Shown here piece after piece: positions 13,811 to 23,031 of a DNA stretch of 48,617 nucleotides; position 1 is the stretch's first letter, and every line of letters starts with the position of its first letter. The stretch is taken from the NCBI GenBank assembly GCA_009786025.1, contig WQUA01000013.1:1-48617 (forward strand), written 5' to 3'. Made by a program: the position numbers and the translations under genes. The notes beneath the pieces are model-generated. The model worked only from the letters and a program-made list of their open reading frames with translations, was not told the origin of the DNA and made no database searches. This stretch comes from Pseudomonadota bacterium (lineage in GTDB: Bacteria; Pseudomonadota; Gammaproteobacteria; Burkholderiales; Casimicrobiaceae).

Positions 13811-15952
13811 TTAAGTCTTCCTGGCGCGACGCCCTGCCCCGCGCACGGCGAACCACAATCCTCCGGCGGATGTCAGCACCAAACCGATCCACAGCAGGGA
13901 GGCAAAGGGAAAGACGCGCAACACGACAACCGCTTGCGATTTCTGCGGGCCTCCTTCAAGCGCCGCAACGGCGGCGGCGCTGGGCACCCACAATTGCACG
14001 TCACGTGTCCAGCCATGATCGATAAAGGGGTGCAGCACGTAGCCCGGCGTGTTGGCGTAGCGCGCATAGCGATAATCGAGTATTTCGCAAATCTGCCGCA
14101 CGGGCCCGCCGTAGCCTTGAACGGCGCTGCGCGCATCGCGATACAAAGTCTGACCGCTTATCACGTCATCCGACGGCGTCTTCAATTCAACCTGTGCCAG
14201 TGCGCGAAACCCTCCGGTGCCTTTTGTCCAGCCGCCGTCTGCCGCCCGATCCACTTCCAGTGAGGTCACGCGGAAGGAATAACCGTGAGGGGTTTCGTGC
14301 CACGCATCTGACAGATCAATCACTCGCTGGGAATAGCCGTTCAGCGCGGTCGCCAATAACGCACCCCAGAGGGCAACCATAGCGCCTAGATGGATTAGTC
14401 CGAGCGAGAGCACGTGCGCCTTGGCGGAAGTTCTGTGTGCTGTGTAAACGCTCCAGAAGATCGCGCCAAGCGCAAGGTATGCGCCTGCCGCCAGCGATGC
14501 GTCGATGCGCGGCAATACAGCGACGATGCGCTGCGACAGTACCCCCTCACCCATGTAGGCTCGCGTGAGCGGCCCTCCTTCGATCCACGCGGCGGCGCAC
14601 ACGATAATCGCGACCGATAGCGTAATCCAGCCGATCCGTCGGGCCAGGCGCCAGAAAAAGAGCCAGCCGCCGATCAGGCCGATGGCGATCAACGGGTACA
14701 GCGCGGCGCGGGCAAGCGCATAGCCGTTCACGTCCCACTGCGCGAAGGCGGCGCGCAGTGCCGATAGTTCTGACCCTCGCTGCCAATTGCCGAGCGTCTC
14801 GAAAAAAGGCTTCAGGTCTTCCGGTCGTGGCCATCCTTTGGCGCTGGCGAGATAAGCCCACGCCAGATGACCTGCGGCAAGCAGCCCGATAACGATGAAG
14901 GCAAACTGCGTGAGACGCAGCCCTAAAACCATCGGGCCTGTACGCAGTGGCGTTGGAGCTACCCGACGCCCACGCCAGGCCATGGTGCATCCTGCCAGCA
15001 CGAGGACGGCTGCGAGGGAAAAGTACACGGGCGCGGCTGTAGCTCCCACGTAGCGATGCGAGCTTGCCAATGTCTCGTTACGGGTGACGCCCATTGCTAC
15101 CAACGTCAGAACAGCGGCCATCAGTGCGGCAAACGGCATCCACCGCCAGAGCGGCCTTCCCGCTTGCCAACCGGCGACGCCGTGCAGATGTGCGCCGAGC
15201 AGGCACCAGACAGCAAACACAGCCGTCTGCACCGGGTCCCAGTGCCAGGCTTGCCCGAACATCGCGTCTTCGAACGCCCATACCATGCCGAAGCCGATAC
15301 CGGCAGTCAAAAGCACCCAAGCCCGGCGAGCGTGCGCCAACGCCGCGCCCGGCCAGGTGGTTTGATGACCGCCAAGCGCAGCAAGCGCCGGCGCGGCCAG
15401 GGCCAGCGTCCACGCATAAGCCGCCAGCACCAGCGGAGCGTGGAACAGCATCCAGATTTTCATCAGATGGGCGTTCATCCCTTGCGAGGCGGTCTGCGTC
15501 AACCAGTCGGAAGGCGTTGCGGAAAAGGGGCCGAGCCAGGCAGCGCTCAGGGCAAGAGTGGCGCCGATCAAGGCAGTGACATCAAAGCGCGACGACATGG
15601 CGCGGTTGATTGTTGCCAGACTCATGCAGAAGGCGGCCAGCAACAACGTCGTTCCCTCATCGCCGCCCCACAGGTTGCCGAGCTTCAGATACAGCGGCAG
15701 TTCGGCGCCGCTGTAGAGCCATACATAGCGCACCTCGAAACGGTCGCTGATCAAGAGCACGGCCAAGCCGAGCAATGCTCCCAACAACAGCGCCGCCGCG
15801 TATGGGGACACGGGTTGACGCAACCGGGGAAATACGCCCGCTACGAGCGCACAGAGGCCGGCTGCGAATATCACTCCATTGCCAACGATGGGAAACACTG
15901 CGCACAACAGCGCCGCGCCGAATCCTGCCAACCAGATCGTATGTTTACGCAT
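13811..15952 (-). CDS. Divergent CcmF-like cytochrome c assembly membrane protein
   Basis: This polytopic protein of 713 residues resembles CcmF, the haem lyase subunit that attaches haem to apocytochromes c in the periplasm. It has many transmembrane helices. LWGGDEGTTLLL (about 94-105) corresponds to the CcmF WGGxEGS motif, FHAPLVLAAY places a histidine at about 171 where CcmF has its first periplasmic haem-ligand His, and WHWDPVQTAVFAVW (about 236-249) corresponds to the WWD haem-binding motif. A soluble C-terminal domain (about 560-680) also fits. It is divergent and no other ccm genes are present. The ATG at 15950-15952 overlaps the qhpE stop by 8 bases and has GGAG 8 bases upstream; a longer in-frame start would run far into qhpE. 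The coupling suggests a job in QHNDH maturation, perhaps haem loading of QhpA. Confidence 0.75.
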   Translation of the reverse strand: MRKHTIWLAGFGAALLCAVFPIVGNGVIFAAGLCALVAGVFPRLRQPVSPYAAALLLGALLGLAVLLISDRFEVRYVWLYSGAELPLYLKLGNLWGGDEGTTLLLAAFCMSLATINRAMSSRFDVTALIGATLALSAAWLGPFSATPSDWLTQTASQGMNAHLMKIWMLFHAPLVLAAYAWTLALAAPALAALGGHQTTWPGAALAHARRAWVLLTAGIGFGMVWAFEDAMFGQAWHWDPVQTAVFAVWCLLGAHLHGVAGWQAGRPLWRWMPFAALMAAVLTLVAMGVTRNETLASSHRYVGATAAPVYFSLAAVLVLAGCTMAWRGRRVAPTPLRTGPMVLGLRLTQFAFIVIGLLAAGHLAWAYLASAKGWPRPEDLKPFFETLGNWQRGSELSALRAAFAQWDVNGYALARAALYPLIAIGLIGGWLFFWRLARRIGWITLSVAIIVCAAAWIEGGPLTRAYMGEGVLSQRIVAVLPRIDASLAAGAYLALGAIFWSVYTAHRTSAKAHVLSLGLIHLGAMVALWGALLATALNGYSQRVIDLSDAWHETPHGYSFRVTSLEVDRAADGGWTKGTGGFRALAQVELKTPSDDVISGQTLYRDARSAVQGYGGPVRQICEILDYRYARYANTPGYVLHPFIDHGWTRDVQLWVPSAAAVAALEGGPQKSQAVVVLRVFPFASLLWIGLVLTSAGGLWFAVRGAGRRARKT

Positions 15953-16592
15953 AGCGTCGCTCCGGGCCGATATACCGTGCACGATGTTCGAGTTCGGCGC
16001 GTAATCCGGCGGCGGCCGCACCTGTTTCAAGGCGGGCCGCCAGCATGCCGCTCAAGCGTGCGGTGGCGATGCTGGCGCCGCCGCCGTGGAGGGGATTGCC
16101 TGGATCAAGGAAAGGATGAGTGCCGAAGTCTGCCGTCCCGGTCGGACGCCACGACACCTCGCCCGGCGCACAGCGCGCGTCGCCGCTCACGGCGATGCAT
16201 CCGTCAAAAGCAGCAGGAAAGGCTATGTTTCCGCGTGCTGCCGCCGCCGCAACGAGCACCACGCCAGCCTCAGCGGCGACTCGGCAAGCGTGCGCAAGAC
16301 GCGGGCTGGCTTGCGGCATTCCGAAACTCATGTTGACGAGCTGCGCCCCTTCATCGACCAACCACGCCAGGCTATCTACGATCGCATCGATGCACGCTTC
16401 GCGCCGCCGGTTGAAGACGTTGGCCACCAACAAGCAGGCAGCAGGGCAGTGCTGCAACACGCAAGCAGCAACTTGATCGCCATGTTCAAGATCATCGTCA
16501 CAGGCGCCGGAGAACGACCGCGTTGCGATCACAGCGGAGCCGAAGCGCTCTCCGATCCCACTATCAATCAGGCCGACTCGAACAGATTTCAA
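15945..16592 (-). CDS. qhpE: QhpE, subtilisin-like leader peptidase of QHNDH gamma subunit
   Basis: This 215-residue subtilase has the family triad: Asp10 in GLIDSGIG, His37 in EHGDQVA and Ser174 in GGASIATA. It lacks a signal peptide, so it should act in the cytoplasm. Its characterised homologue cleaves the leader from the QhpD-modified gamma peptide (established for the QHNDH system). The start is TTG at 16592: GGAGG lies 7 bases upstream, and the TTG overlaps the qhpF TGA as TTGA. At its end it overlaps the CcmF-like gene by 8 bases (ATGCGTAA). Both overlaps indicate strict co-translation. At 215 residues it is shorter than secreted subtilisins but usual for this intracellular maturation type. 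Confidence 0.85.
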   Translation of the reverse strand: MKSVRVGLIDSGIGERFGSAVIATRSFSGACDDDLEHGDQVAACVLQHCPAACLLVANVFNRRREACIDAIVDSLAWLVDEGAQLVNMSFGMPQASPRLAHACRVAAEAGVVLVAAAAARGNIAFPAAFDGCIAVSGDARCAPGEVSWRPTGTADFGTHPFLDPGNPLHGGGASIATARLSGMLAARLETGAAAAGLRAELEHRARYIGPERRYA

Positions 16593-18304
16593 CGGACATC
16601 CCTCCGCGGAAAGTCAATGATCAGATCGAAGGCCGCCGCATCGAGTGTGCGGTGGCTGACCACGATCCGCGTCGCCTGCGGCAACAACGTATTGATTGCC
16701 TGTAACGTTCTTTGTTCCAGCGCACCATCGAGAGATGAGGTGCCTTCATCGATCACCAGTATCGAAGGCGCCATCAACAGGGCGCGGGCCAAAGCGACGC
16801 GTTGCCGTTCTCCGCCGGACAATGTGGCGCCGCGCGGTCCGACCTGGGTATTGAGCCCATCCGGTAAACGCGCGGCAAATTCGGTCACACCAGATGCCAG
16901 CGCCGCCTGCTCGATGGCCTCCGGCGTCGCACCCGGGCAACCATAACGGATGTTATCGGCGAGTGAACCAGCAAAGAGCACCGCTTCCTGGGAAACGACC
17001 ACCACTTGCCTGCGCAGTGTGGCCGGGTCGAGATCGCGAACATCAATGCCGCCGATGCGAATGCTTCCTCGCGACGGCGCAAAATGGCGGTGCAGCAGAT
17101 CAATGAATGTGGACTTGCCGCATCCTGAATCGCCCCGGAACCAAACCTTGCTGCCGGCCGGAATGGTAAAGTTCAACTCCGAAATCGCTTCCTGTTCACT
17201 GCCGGGGTAAGCGAAAGCGACATGTTCAGCGACAATGTCGCCCGCCAGCAAATCTGTTGCTCTTTCGGCAAGAGGGAGCGGCAGTGCAGGACGTAACTCG
17301 CGTAATTCGGCGACCCGGGCAAGGCCGACCTTGACGCGCTGCCACTGCAGATAAAGCCCCATAAGTGCATGCACCGGCGCACTGGCGCGTTGCACACAAC
17401 TGGCGAAAGCAACCAGAGTGCCCAAGCTGACGGCGTCTCCACCCATCATCGCCAGACTGCCACCAACGAAGATGCCGATCACTGCCAGCGACAGCATCAG
17501 GTTCGGAAAGGCTCCGCCGATGTAACCGTATATTTGTAGAGTCAGCATGCGCTCGCGCGAGACATCGTGCAGACAACGAAGCCGCTCTGCTTCGCGTGTC
17601 TCGGCCACGTGGGTCTGAATGCAGCGCACCGCTGCCAACTTTTCAACGAGAAAACTAGACACCTCAACGCCAGCCTCTCGCGACTTGACCGAGAGACTTT
17701 CAATGCGTGGTCGTACCCATCTCAACACTGAGGCATTGACGACCATAAGAACAGCGAGGAACAGGGCGAGTCGCGGACTCCACAGCCCAAGCAATGCGAC
17801 CGTACCGATCAGTGTCAGAACCGAATTGATAGCGGACAACGCCGCATCAATACTGAAGCGCTGCACCTCGCTCAAATCACCCTCCATGCGGGCCAGCAGA
17901 TCGCCCTGGCGGGTTCGAGAAAAGACCTCTGGCGATAGCGTCAGAAGGTGTGCAAACAGGGACTCGCGCAACCGATGCAGCAATCGCGCCGAAGCAACAA
18001 CGTGAATACGTCGACAGGTAAAGCCAATAGCCAACGCGGTCAGCGCTAATACGACCATCCATCCGCCGGTCGCCAGGGTCGCCTCGCGGTTGTGCGCGAG
18101 GATACCCTCATCAATCAAAGTCTTGGTCAGGTAAGGCTGCGCCAGTCCCGCGAGGACGGCGAGGAGAGAAAGCAGAAGCACGGCCGCGTAAGCCGGCAGT
18201 TCGGGGCGAATGAAGGACCATAACCATCGGGCCAAACCACCTTCATTCTTGTTGCTCCGAACTGCCGGCGTTGCGGCAGAAAGGCGAATGGTTTCCGCGC
18301 TCAC
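16589..18304 (-). CDS. qhpF: QhpF, ABC exporter of the QHNDH gamma peptide
   Basis: This 571-residue half-transporter has an N-terminal six-helix membrane domain (about 35-320) fused to one ATPase domain. The nucleotide site is complete: Walker A GDSGCGKST at about 391-399, Q-loop VSQEA, signature LSGGERQ at about 495-501, Walker B ILVIDEG at about 515-521 and the switch His in VVSH at about 551. It would work as a homodimer in the inner membrane. In the QHNDH system this gene is thought to export the cross-linked gamma subunit, which has no Sec signal. The start is GTG, 8 bp after the qhpB stop; its TGA overlaps the qhpE TTG. No peptidase domain is fused, consistent with a separate QhpE. Confidence 0.85.
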   Translation of the reverse strand: MSAETIRLSAATPAVRSNKNEGGLARWLWSFIRPELPAYAAVLLLSLLAVLAGLAQPYLTKTLIDEGILAHNREATLATGGWMVVLALTALAIGFTCRRIHVVASARLLHRLRESLFAHLLTLSPEVFSRTRQGDLLARMEGDLSEVQRFSIDAALSAINSVLTLIGTVALLGLWSPRLALFLAVLMVVNASVLRWVRPRIESLSVKSREAGVEVSSFLVEKLAAVRCIQTHVAETREAERLRCLHDVSRERMLTLQIYGYIGGAFPNLMLSLAVIGIFVGGSLAMMGGDAVSLGTLVAFASCVQRASAPVHALMGLYLQWQRVKVGLARVAELRELRPALPLPLAERATDLLAGDIVAEHVAFAYPGSEQEAISELNFTIPAGSKVWFRGDSGCGKSTFIDLLHRHFAPSRGSIRIGGIDVRDLDPATLRRQVVVVSQEAVLFAGSLADNIRYGCPGATPEAIEQAALASGVTEFAARLPDGLNTQVGPRGATLSGGERQRVALARALLMAPSILVIDEGTSSLDGALEQRTLQAINTLLPQATRIVVSHRTLDAAAFDLIIDFPRRDVR

Positions 18305-18312
18305 ACGAAGAA

Positions 18313-19425
18313 TCAGCGCGTAAACACTCGCAACGAGGTCAACACCTGATCGCCACCGCTGGGCGTCCGGATGTTGCCGATGCGCTTGAGGGTCTTGCTG
18401 TCGTAAACCGTGATATCGCCCTGCGTACCGCCGATGTACAACTCGCTGCCGTCGCTCGATATGTTCACATTGTAGTAGGTGTGATCGAGATCGACGCGAT
18501 CCATCTTGCCGGTGTTCATATCGGTGCGTGTCAGTTGCGTATAGACCGTGTAAACCTCGTTGCGCCGCACGGGATTGACCACTGACGAGAAAAGCACTAC
18601 CGAAGCGTTTTCGAACTCCTTGAATCTGACCGTGTCCTTTTCAAGATCAAGCTCCCAAATGCCCGCGCGCAGAGCAGCCGGATCGCCTTCCTTCTTGTCG
18701 GTGGCAGCCACGTAATACGGCGTGGCGAACAGATTGGTCTGCTCCCACTGCGGCCAGATGGCAAGCGTGTCCGGTTCGCCCCGATTGGGTTGCTTCCAAC
18801 TACGCCAGGGGTGCTTTCCTTTCACCGCGCCAGTCTGCGGATCGAGCTTGAGCATGTCCCAACTGAAGGCGTACAGCGTATCGCCCTTCGGTGAGTAAGC
18901 GAGCGAGGACACCCGGCGCACCGTCGGCAACTTGCGCGCCGGTTTGGCATTGGCGCCCGCATCGGTACGATAGATCGCGATGTAGGGATCCTGCGCCTGA
19001 TACTCGCCGGGCAGCAGACGGGTGGGGTTTACGAAGACAGCGAGTTCCTTGCCGTCAGGACTCAGATCCATCGCAAAGACGGCCTTCCCGCGGATGTCAC
19101 CTTCCGACAACTCCGCCCGGAAAACCTCCTTGCCGTTTTCCAGGTCGATTCCCGAGATGGTTTCCCAGCGGTTATGGATGACGTAAGCCACCTTGCCATC
19201 GCGCGACGGCACGACCGTAATCGGGCTATTGCCCTTGGTGGTATTCGGAATCTCGAAGTTCTTGACGACCTTGCGCTCCTTCGCATCGACCACAAACAGG
19301 ATGTTGGGACGAGCAGCAGTGACGAGGTAGTCCTTCGCCGCCAGCGCGCCGGCCGAATACATGGTGAACAGGGCGGCGACAATGATGCTGGCGGTACTCG
19401 TTGCAGTTAAAGTTTTCTTTATCAT
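18313..19425 (-). CDS. qhpB: Quinohemoprotein amine dehydrogenase beta subunit
   Basis: This 370-residue secreted protein has a signal peptide (MIKKTLTATSTASIIVAALF, cleavage near GALAA). The body has the repeating blade pattern of a seven-bladed beta propeller (ILFVVDAKERKVVKNFEIPN, VIHNRWETISGIDLENGK, SLAYSPKGDTLYAFS, LYIGGTQGDITVYDSK). It matches the QHNDH beta subunit, which with gamma forms the amine-binding active site in the periplasm. AGGAG lies 10 bases before the ATG. It sits directly after qhpC and before qhpF on one transcript. Confidence 0.9.
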   Translation of the reverse strand: MIKKTLTATSTASIIVAALFTMYSAGALAAKDYLVTAARPNILFVVDAKERKVVKNFEIPNTTKGNSPITVVPSRDGKVAYVIHNRWETISGIDLENGKEVFRAELSEGDIRGKAVFAMDLSPDGKELAVFVNPTRLLPGEYQAQDPYIAIYRTDAGANAKPARKLPTVRRVSSLAYSPKGDTLYAFSWDMLKLDPQTGAVKGKHPWRSWKQPNRGEPDTLAIWPQWEQTNLFATPYYVAATDKKEGDPAALRAGIWELDLEKDTVRFKEFENASVVLFSSVVNPVRRNEVYTVYTQLTRTDMNTGKMDRVDLDHTYYNVNISSDGSELYIGGTQGDITVYDSKTLKRIGNIRTPSGGDQVLTSLRVFTR

Positions 19426-19467
19426 GACTTGATATCTCCTTTTGGTTGAGTGGTGTGATCCAGTGCA

Positions 19468-19788
19468 TTACTTCGGAAACACGCTTTGCAGCGCCCGCCA
19501 GTCGCGTGCTGCATCGTCGTGTCCCTCGCTCCAGCTTGGGTAGTTATGCAACGTGTCGGGAACCTGGGCGGGCCACCAGCACGGATCGGTGCAACCATAG
19601 AGATCGGCCTCCATCGGCTGGCACAATCCGGCCACCCCCATGAAGGAATCGAGCTCCCAGCCCGGATCGAATGTGGTTGCACATCCGGCGACGACGGCCG
19701 ACATGGCTACCACCTTTTCGGCGGCCTCCTTGGTCGGGGCGGTTTTGATCTGGTGCGCCTTGCGATTCAGCGGCTTGATTTTTTTCAT
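19468..19788 (-). CDS. qhpC: Quinohemoprotein amine dehydrogenase gamma subunit precursor (CTQ peptide)
   Basis: This 106-residue precursor is the substrate of the maturation machinery. A 29-residue Lys-rich leader ([10 protein letters not shown]...VVAM) precedes the core. With Ser30 as mature residue 1, all landmark residues of the known enzyme fall exactly in place. The three Cys-acid thioethers are C36-E45 (mature 7-16), C56-D62 (27-33) and C70-D78 (41-49). C66-W72 (37-43) forms cysteine tryptophylquinone. The core block [16 protein letters not shown] is nearly invariant. No Sec signal exists, so QhpF would export it after QhpE removes the leader. It starts 3 bp after the qhpD stop with AAGGAG 9 bases upstream. 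Confidence 0.96.
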   Translation of the reverse strand: MKKIKPLNRKAHQIKTAPTKEAAEKVVAMSAVVAGCATTFDPGWELDSFMGVAGLCQPMEADLYGCTDPCWWPAQVPDTLHNYPSWSEGHDDAARDWRALQSVFPK

Positions 19789-19791
19789 GAT

Positions 19792-21228
19792 TCAGAACTC
19801 CTTGTTGGCAATAAAACGGGAAAGGAAAGAGGGGTTTTTCTGAAGGATTTCCAGATAGGCTTCAATACCGAAATCCACCCACTCTCTCAGCAGGTTGCAA
19901 TAGTGATAAACGGGCGAATGAGGATCACTGAAGTTAGCGTACGACTCGTGATAACACCCGCCTGAGCAAAGGTTACGGATGCGGCATGTGGAACAGCCAC
20001 GCTCCGAACGATTCAGCGCTTTCTCCATGAAGGCGCCGAGTTCGGCTTTGGCAATGCCGGATTCGACATTGCCAAAGGTCGGCAATTCAGACCCGGTGAA
20101 ACGGTGGCACAAGTGCAAGTTCCCCTTGTGATCCACCGCCAGCAGGCCGACGCCGGCGCCGCACGGTAAAGCTTTCCGGCGGCCCTCGTAGAGATCGTTA
20201 AGTAGCTGGTGCATGTTCGAGAAGCCGATGTTTTCCCCGGCGATGGCCGCCTGGACATATTCCCGCCCCAGCGCTTTCATCGACTCGAACATGGCGTGCA
20301 GTTCATCCCCCACCAGATTGAAAATCTCGATCGGATTGCTGGTAACCGGCGCAAAGCCGACCTCAGCGAAACCGATTTCGTTCTTCAAGTGGTGATGAAT
20401 AACCTTGATGTCTGAATAGCCTGCCGTCAAGGTGACGCGCGCGCCGACCGGTCGCGCCGTATAACGCGACAGCAACATGCGAGCCTTTTCGGCGACGACT
20501 TCATAGGTTCCCTTGCCGCCGATGGTTTTGCGACGCTTGTCGTGGATGGCCTGAGGGCCGTCCATGCTGATCGAGATGCCGAAACGATGCGCGTTGAAGT
20601 AGTCAACGATTTCCTCGGTCAGCAACGTTGCATTGGTGGTCAGAGACAAGTCCAGGGACTTGCCTTCTTCTCGGCAACGACGTTCGGCGTACTCCGTGAC
20701 GGCGCGAATCAACGGCATGTTCGTCAACGGCTCGCCGCCGAAGAACACGACATTGACACGCTCCCGTTTGGCACCTTCCCGCAGCAGCAGCTCAATACCC
20801 TGCTTGGCTTTTTCCAGGCTGAGCTTGTCACCCTTTGAGGGCGTCGTGAGGTCCTCTTTGTAGCAATACGTACAGCTCAGATTGCAGCCGGTATTGACAT
20901 TGAGCACGATCGCACTGAGCGGAAACTCGCGGACGTTAACGTCCAGCCCGGCATCGGGAACAGCCGGCTCGCTGCGCAATATACCCAGCGACTTGAGGTC
21001 CTCGATGGCATCGGCGACCAGATCGGGCGCTTCCAGATTCAGGAAGTGCTCTTTCAGGTCATCGAAACTCACACTCGAACGAAGCCGGACGAAATCGAGA
21101 ACTTCGCCTGTCACGTCGTCGAGATCGAAAATTCCCGTGCTCGGCACGTGCATAAGCACCCGTCGCCCGTTCACCGCAACGTCGTGAAACGCGTTTGCAT
21201 CGACGTAAAGCAGATTGGCTTCAGACAT
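19792..21228 (-). CDS. qhpD: QhpD, radical SAM/SPASM thioether-forming enzyme
   Basis: This 478-residue enzyme makes the Cys-to-Asp/Glu thioether cross-links in QhpC using S-adenosylmethionine. The SAM cluster motif C115-N-L-S-C119-T-Y-C122 is intact, followed by the radical SAM GGEP motif (FFGGEPLTN). The C-terminal half has the SPASM cysteines (PCGAGVG, LHLCHRF, CSTCRIRNLCSGGCYHE, HYCNLL) for two auxiliary clusters. The N-terminal 100 residues resemble a peptide-recognition winged domain (FDLDDVTGEVLDFVR, LKSLGIL), which would bind the QhpC leader. GAGGAGA precedes the ATG. It lies between qhpA and qhpC as expected. Confidence 0.95.
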   Translation of the reverse strand: MSEANLLYVDANAFHDVAVNGRRVLMHVPSTGIFDLDDVTGEVLDFVRLRSSVSFDDLKEHFLNLEAPDLVADAIEDLKSLGILRSEPAVPDAGLDVNVREFPLSAIVLNVNTGCNLSCTYCYKEDLTTPSKGDKLSLEKAKQGIELLLREGAKRERVNVVFFGGEPLTNMPLIRAVTEYAERRCREEGKSLDLSLTTNATLLTEEIVDYFNAHRFGISISMDGPQAIHDKRRKTIGGKGTYEVVAEKARMLLSRYTARPVGARVTLTAGYSDIKVIHHHLKNEIGFAEVGFAPVTSNPIEIFNLVGDELHAMFESMKALGREYVQAAIAGENIGFSNMHQLLNDLYEGRRKALPCGAGVGLLAVDHKGNLHLCHRFTGSELPTFGNVESGIAKAELGAFMEKALNRSERGCSTCRIRNLCSGGCYHESYANFSDPHSPVYHYCNLLREWVDFGIEAYLEILQKNPSFLSRFIANKEF

Positions 21229-21253
21229 TGGTTTCTCCTCGGAAGAATCTGCT

Positions 21254-22864
21254 TTATCGAACCGGAGGATCGTTCCAACGTTGAACCGTCACAATCAGTG
21301 GCGTGCTAGCCTTGACTGTTCGCGTGTCGTCCTTGACCGTGGCTGTGACCTTCAATTCGCCAGCGTTGTTGGTGCCGAATCTGCGCTCCGGATTGGGGCC
21401 GGCGTCGCTGGGCAAGAAGAGGCCAGACGATTGGATGCGGCCGGCAAACTTCGCGTCCTGCAATTCAGCCGCGGTCTTGTTCATGTTATCAACAGACCAT
21501 GAAGCGGGTACGGCGCCTAGACGAATATCATCCGCAGTCCCCGGTTTGCCGTCCGGCCCGGCAGACCAGGCGATGGCTTCCATTTGCGCCGGTACTTTGG
21601 GCAGGGTGCCACCGTTGCCGCCAACGCGCGCCATCGGATATTCAGGGAAGATTTTCACGTAATCGATCTGCTTGTAGAGCTTCAACAGACCGGCACCGCT
21701 GGCGCTTCCGACTTTCACGTTGTGGGCACTGCTTGCCGCATTCTTGGCCACTTCTACTTGAGCCACAATGCGTTCGGGCGACCGTTCGACGATCTTTGCG
21801 ACCTTGACGCCGGCACCGAGGTCAATCTCTCCGTTCAACCCTACGCCGTTGATTGCGAGCGTTGCACTCGTACCCGCACGGATCATCGTGGGCTGGACAG
21901 AAAGCACCGATGCAGGCGCTCCCTTGTCGGCACGCACTGCCCGCAGAGTTCCGCCAATCGAGTCGTTATTCGCCTCGAACCAGCGACCGCTCAGTTCGTT
22001 CCCACTCGTCCCCAAGCTAAACACTTGATGGATTTCACGCTCGCCTTGCTTTAGCGTAGCGCGCCATTCATGGCCCGTGTAAACGATGGCGGAGCCCTTC
22101 AAGGATTCCGTTGAACCGTTTTCGTAGCGCATCACCATATCCACAGAATAGTTGTCGTCGCCGGTCTTGGTGACAGTTGCCGTTCCTTCGTAAGCGCCTA
22201 CGCCAGGGCGATCGCCAACCAGCCTCCATGTGCCGCTTGCATCTGCGTGCTTTTGAGCCTTCCACTTCGTCCAGCTTGCTGATTCAAAGCCATAGAGCTT
22301 GCCCAATTCTTTTACAGCATCGCCCGTGGCAATCTCGAACCAATTGCGGTCGCGGCCATTTTGTTGAATCTCGATAACCGGGAATTGCCCGACATGAAAA
22401 TGAACGAGTCTGCGCCAATCGTCTTCGGTGCGACGCTGAACCGCGATGCGCCCATAGGAATGACAACGCGCGCAAGTTTCACCAACTAATTTGCTTGTGG
22501 GGTGCTCGACGACGCTCGGTTCCCGCTCGATGATATAGCGATGACCCGCTGTTTCATCCGGCGCCAAACCATAGGTATCCGACAGGTATTTGACGATGGC
22601 GCCACGCTCTTCCGAGGTGAGTTTCACGCCATGCGCGAAGGTCATTCGCGCTGTAGTCATATCCCATCCTTCAGGCGTACGGCGGCTTTCGCTGATCCGT
22701 GCCCAGCGGTTATCAGCCTTTGCCTCGTGGCATATCGCACACTTGGTATTAACGAGCGCTTGGCCCGAAAGCGCCGCGTGGGCCGGGTTGCCGATGACCG
22801 ATATTGCCAGCCCGGCAACCAGCGCCAAAGCGCCAGCTCCTCGCGTCATGTGTTTTTTCTCCAT
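21254..22864 (-). CDS. qhpA: Quinohemoprotein amine dehydrogenase alpha subunit (di-haem)
   Basis: This 536-residue periplasmic protein has a signal peptide (cleavage near NPAHA). Its N-terminal cytochrome domain has two c-type haem sites, C42-A-I-C45-H46 and C130-A-R-C133-H134. The C-terminal part consists of beta domains (IPT/TIG-like strands such as TMIRAGTSATLAINGVGL). This is the known architecture of QHNDH alpha, which passes electrons from CTQ on gamma through its haems to an external cytochrome or azurin. GGAGGAGA lies 6 bases before the ATG. As first gene of the minus-strand operon it is preceded by a probable activator-dependent promoter at 22955-23031. Confidence 0.94.
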   Translation of the reverse strand: MEKKHMTRGAGALALVAGLAISVIGNPAHAALSGQALVNTKCAICHEAKADNRWARISESRRTPEGWDMTTARMTFAHGVKLTSEERGAIVKYLSDTYGLAPDETAGHRYIIEREPSVVEHPTSKLVGETCARCHSYGRIAVQRRTEDDWRRLVHFHVGQFPVIEIQQNGRDRNWFEIATGDAVKELGKLYGFESASWTKWKAQKHADASGTWRLVGDRPGVGAYEGTATVTKTGDDNYSVDMVMRYENGSTESLKGSAIVYTGHEWRATLKQGEREIHQVFSLGTSGNELSGRWFEANNDSIGGTLRAVRADKGAPASVLSVQPTMIRAGTSATLAINGVGLNGEIDLGAGVKVAKIVERSPERIVAQVEVAKNAASSAHNVKVGSASGAGLLKLYKQIDYVKIFPEYPMARVGGNGGTLPKVPAQMEAIAWSAGPDGKPGTADDIRLGAVPASWSVDNMNKTAAELQDAKFAGRIQSSGLFLPSDAGPNPERRFGTNNAGELKVTATVKDDTRTVKASTPLIVTVQRWNDPPVR

Positions 22865-22954
22865 GAATCAATCTCCTCCGACAGGTGGTGGAAAATCCGC
22901 CGATAATGAATTCATTCTTTCGGCGGAACCGTTGCTGAATATCAGCACGAGAAC

Positions 22955-23031
22955 ATGGTAGGGGGAAGCAACATTTGTAAACTATCGTGAAATGGCCGCG
23001 AAAGCAGATCGGCCTATCAAGATTTGGCCTC
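22955..23031 (-). promoter_or_regulatory. Predicted qhp operon promoter with paired 15-bp activator repeats
   Basis: Two direct repeats, TATCGTGAAATGGCC (22983-22997) and TATCAAGATTTGGCC (23015-23029), lie 32 bp apart start to start. On the minus strand the near edge touches the expected -35 position of a promoter whose -10 is TACCAT (22955-22960, read on minus), about 90 bp before the qhpA ATG. The same pair with the same 32-bp period precedes the U32 operon at 27791. Direct repeats abutting -35 fit an AraC-family activator; the likely protein is the regulator at 28131. Binding is inferred. Confidence 0.7.

Noticed and set aside
15056-16336. 426-codon plus-strand open frame antisense to the CcmF-like gene and qhpE
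   Set aside because: It is a shadow of GC-rich genes: composition is Arg/Gln/Pro-rich with no domain, no ribosome site, and the opposite strand encodes recognisable proteins.
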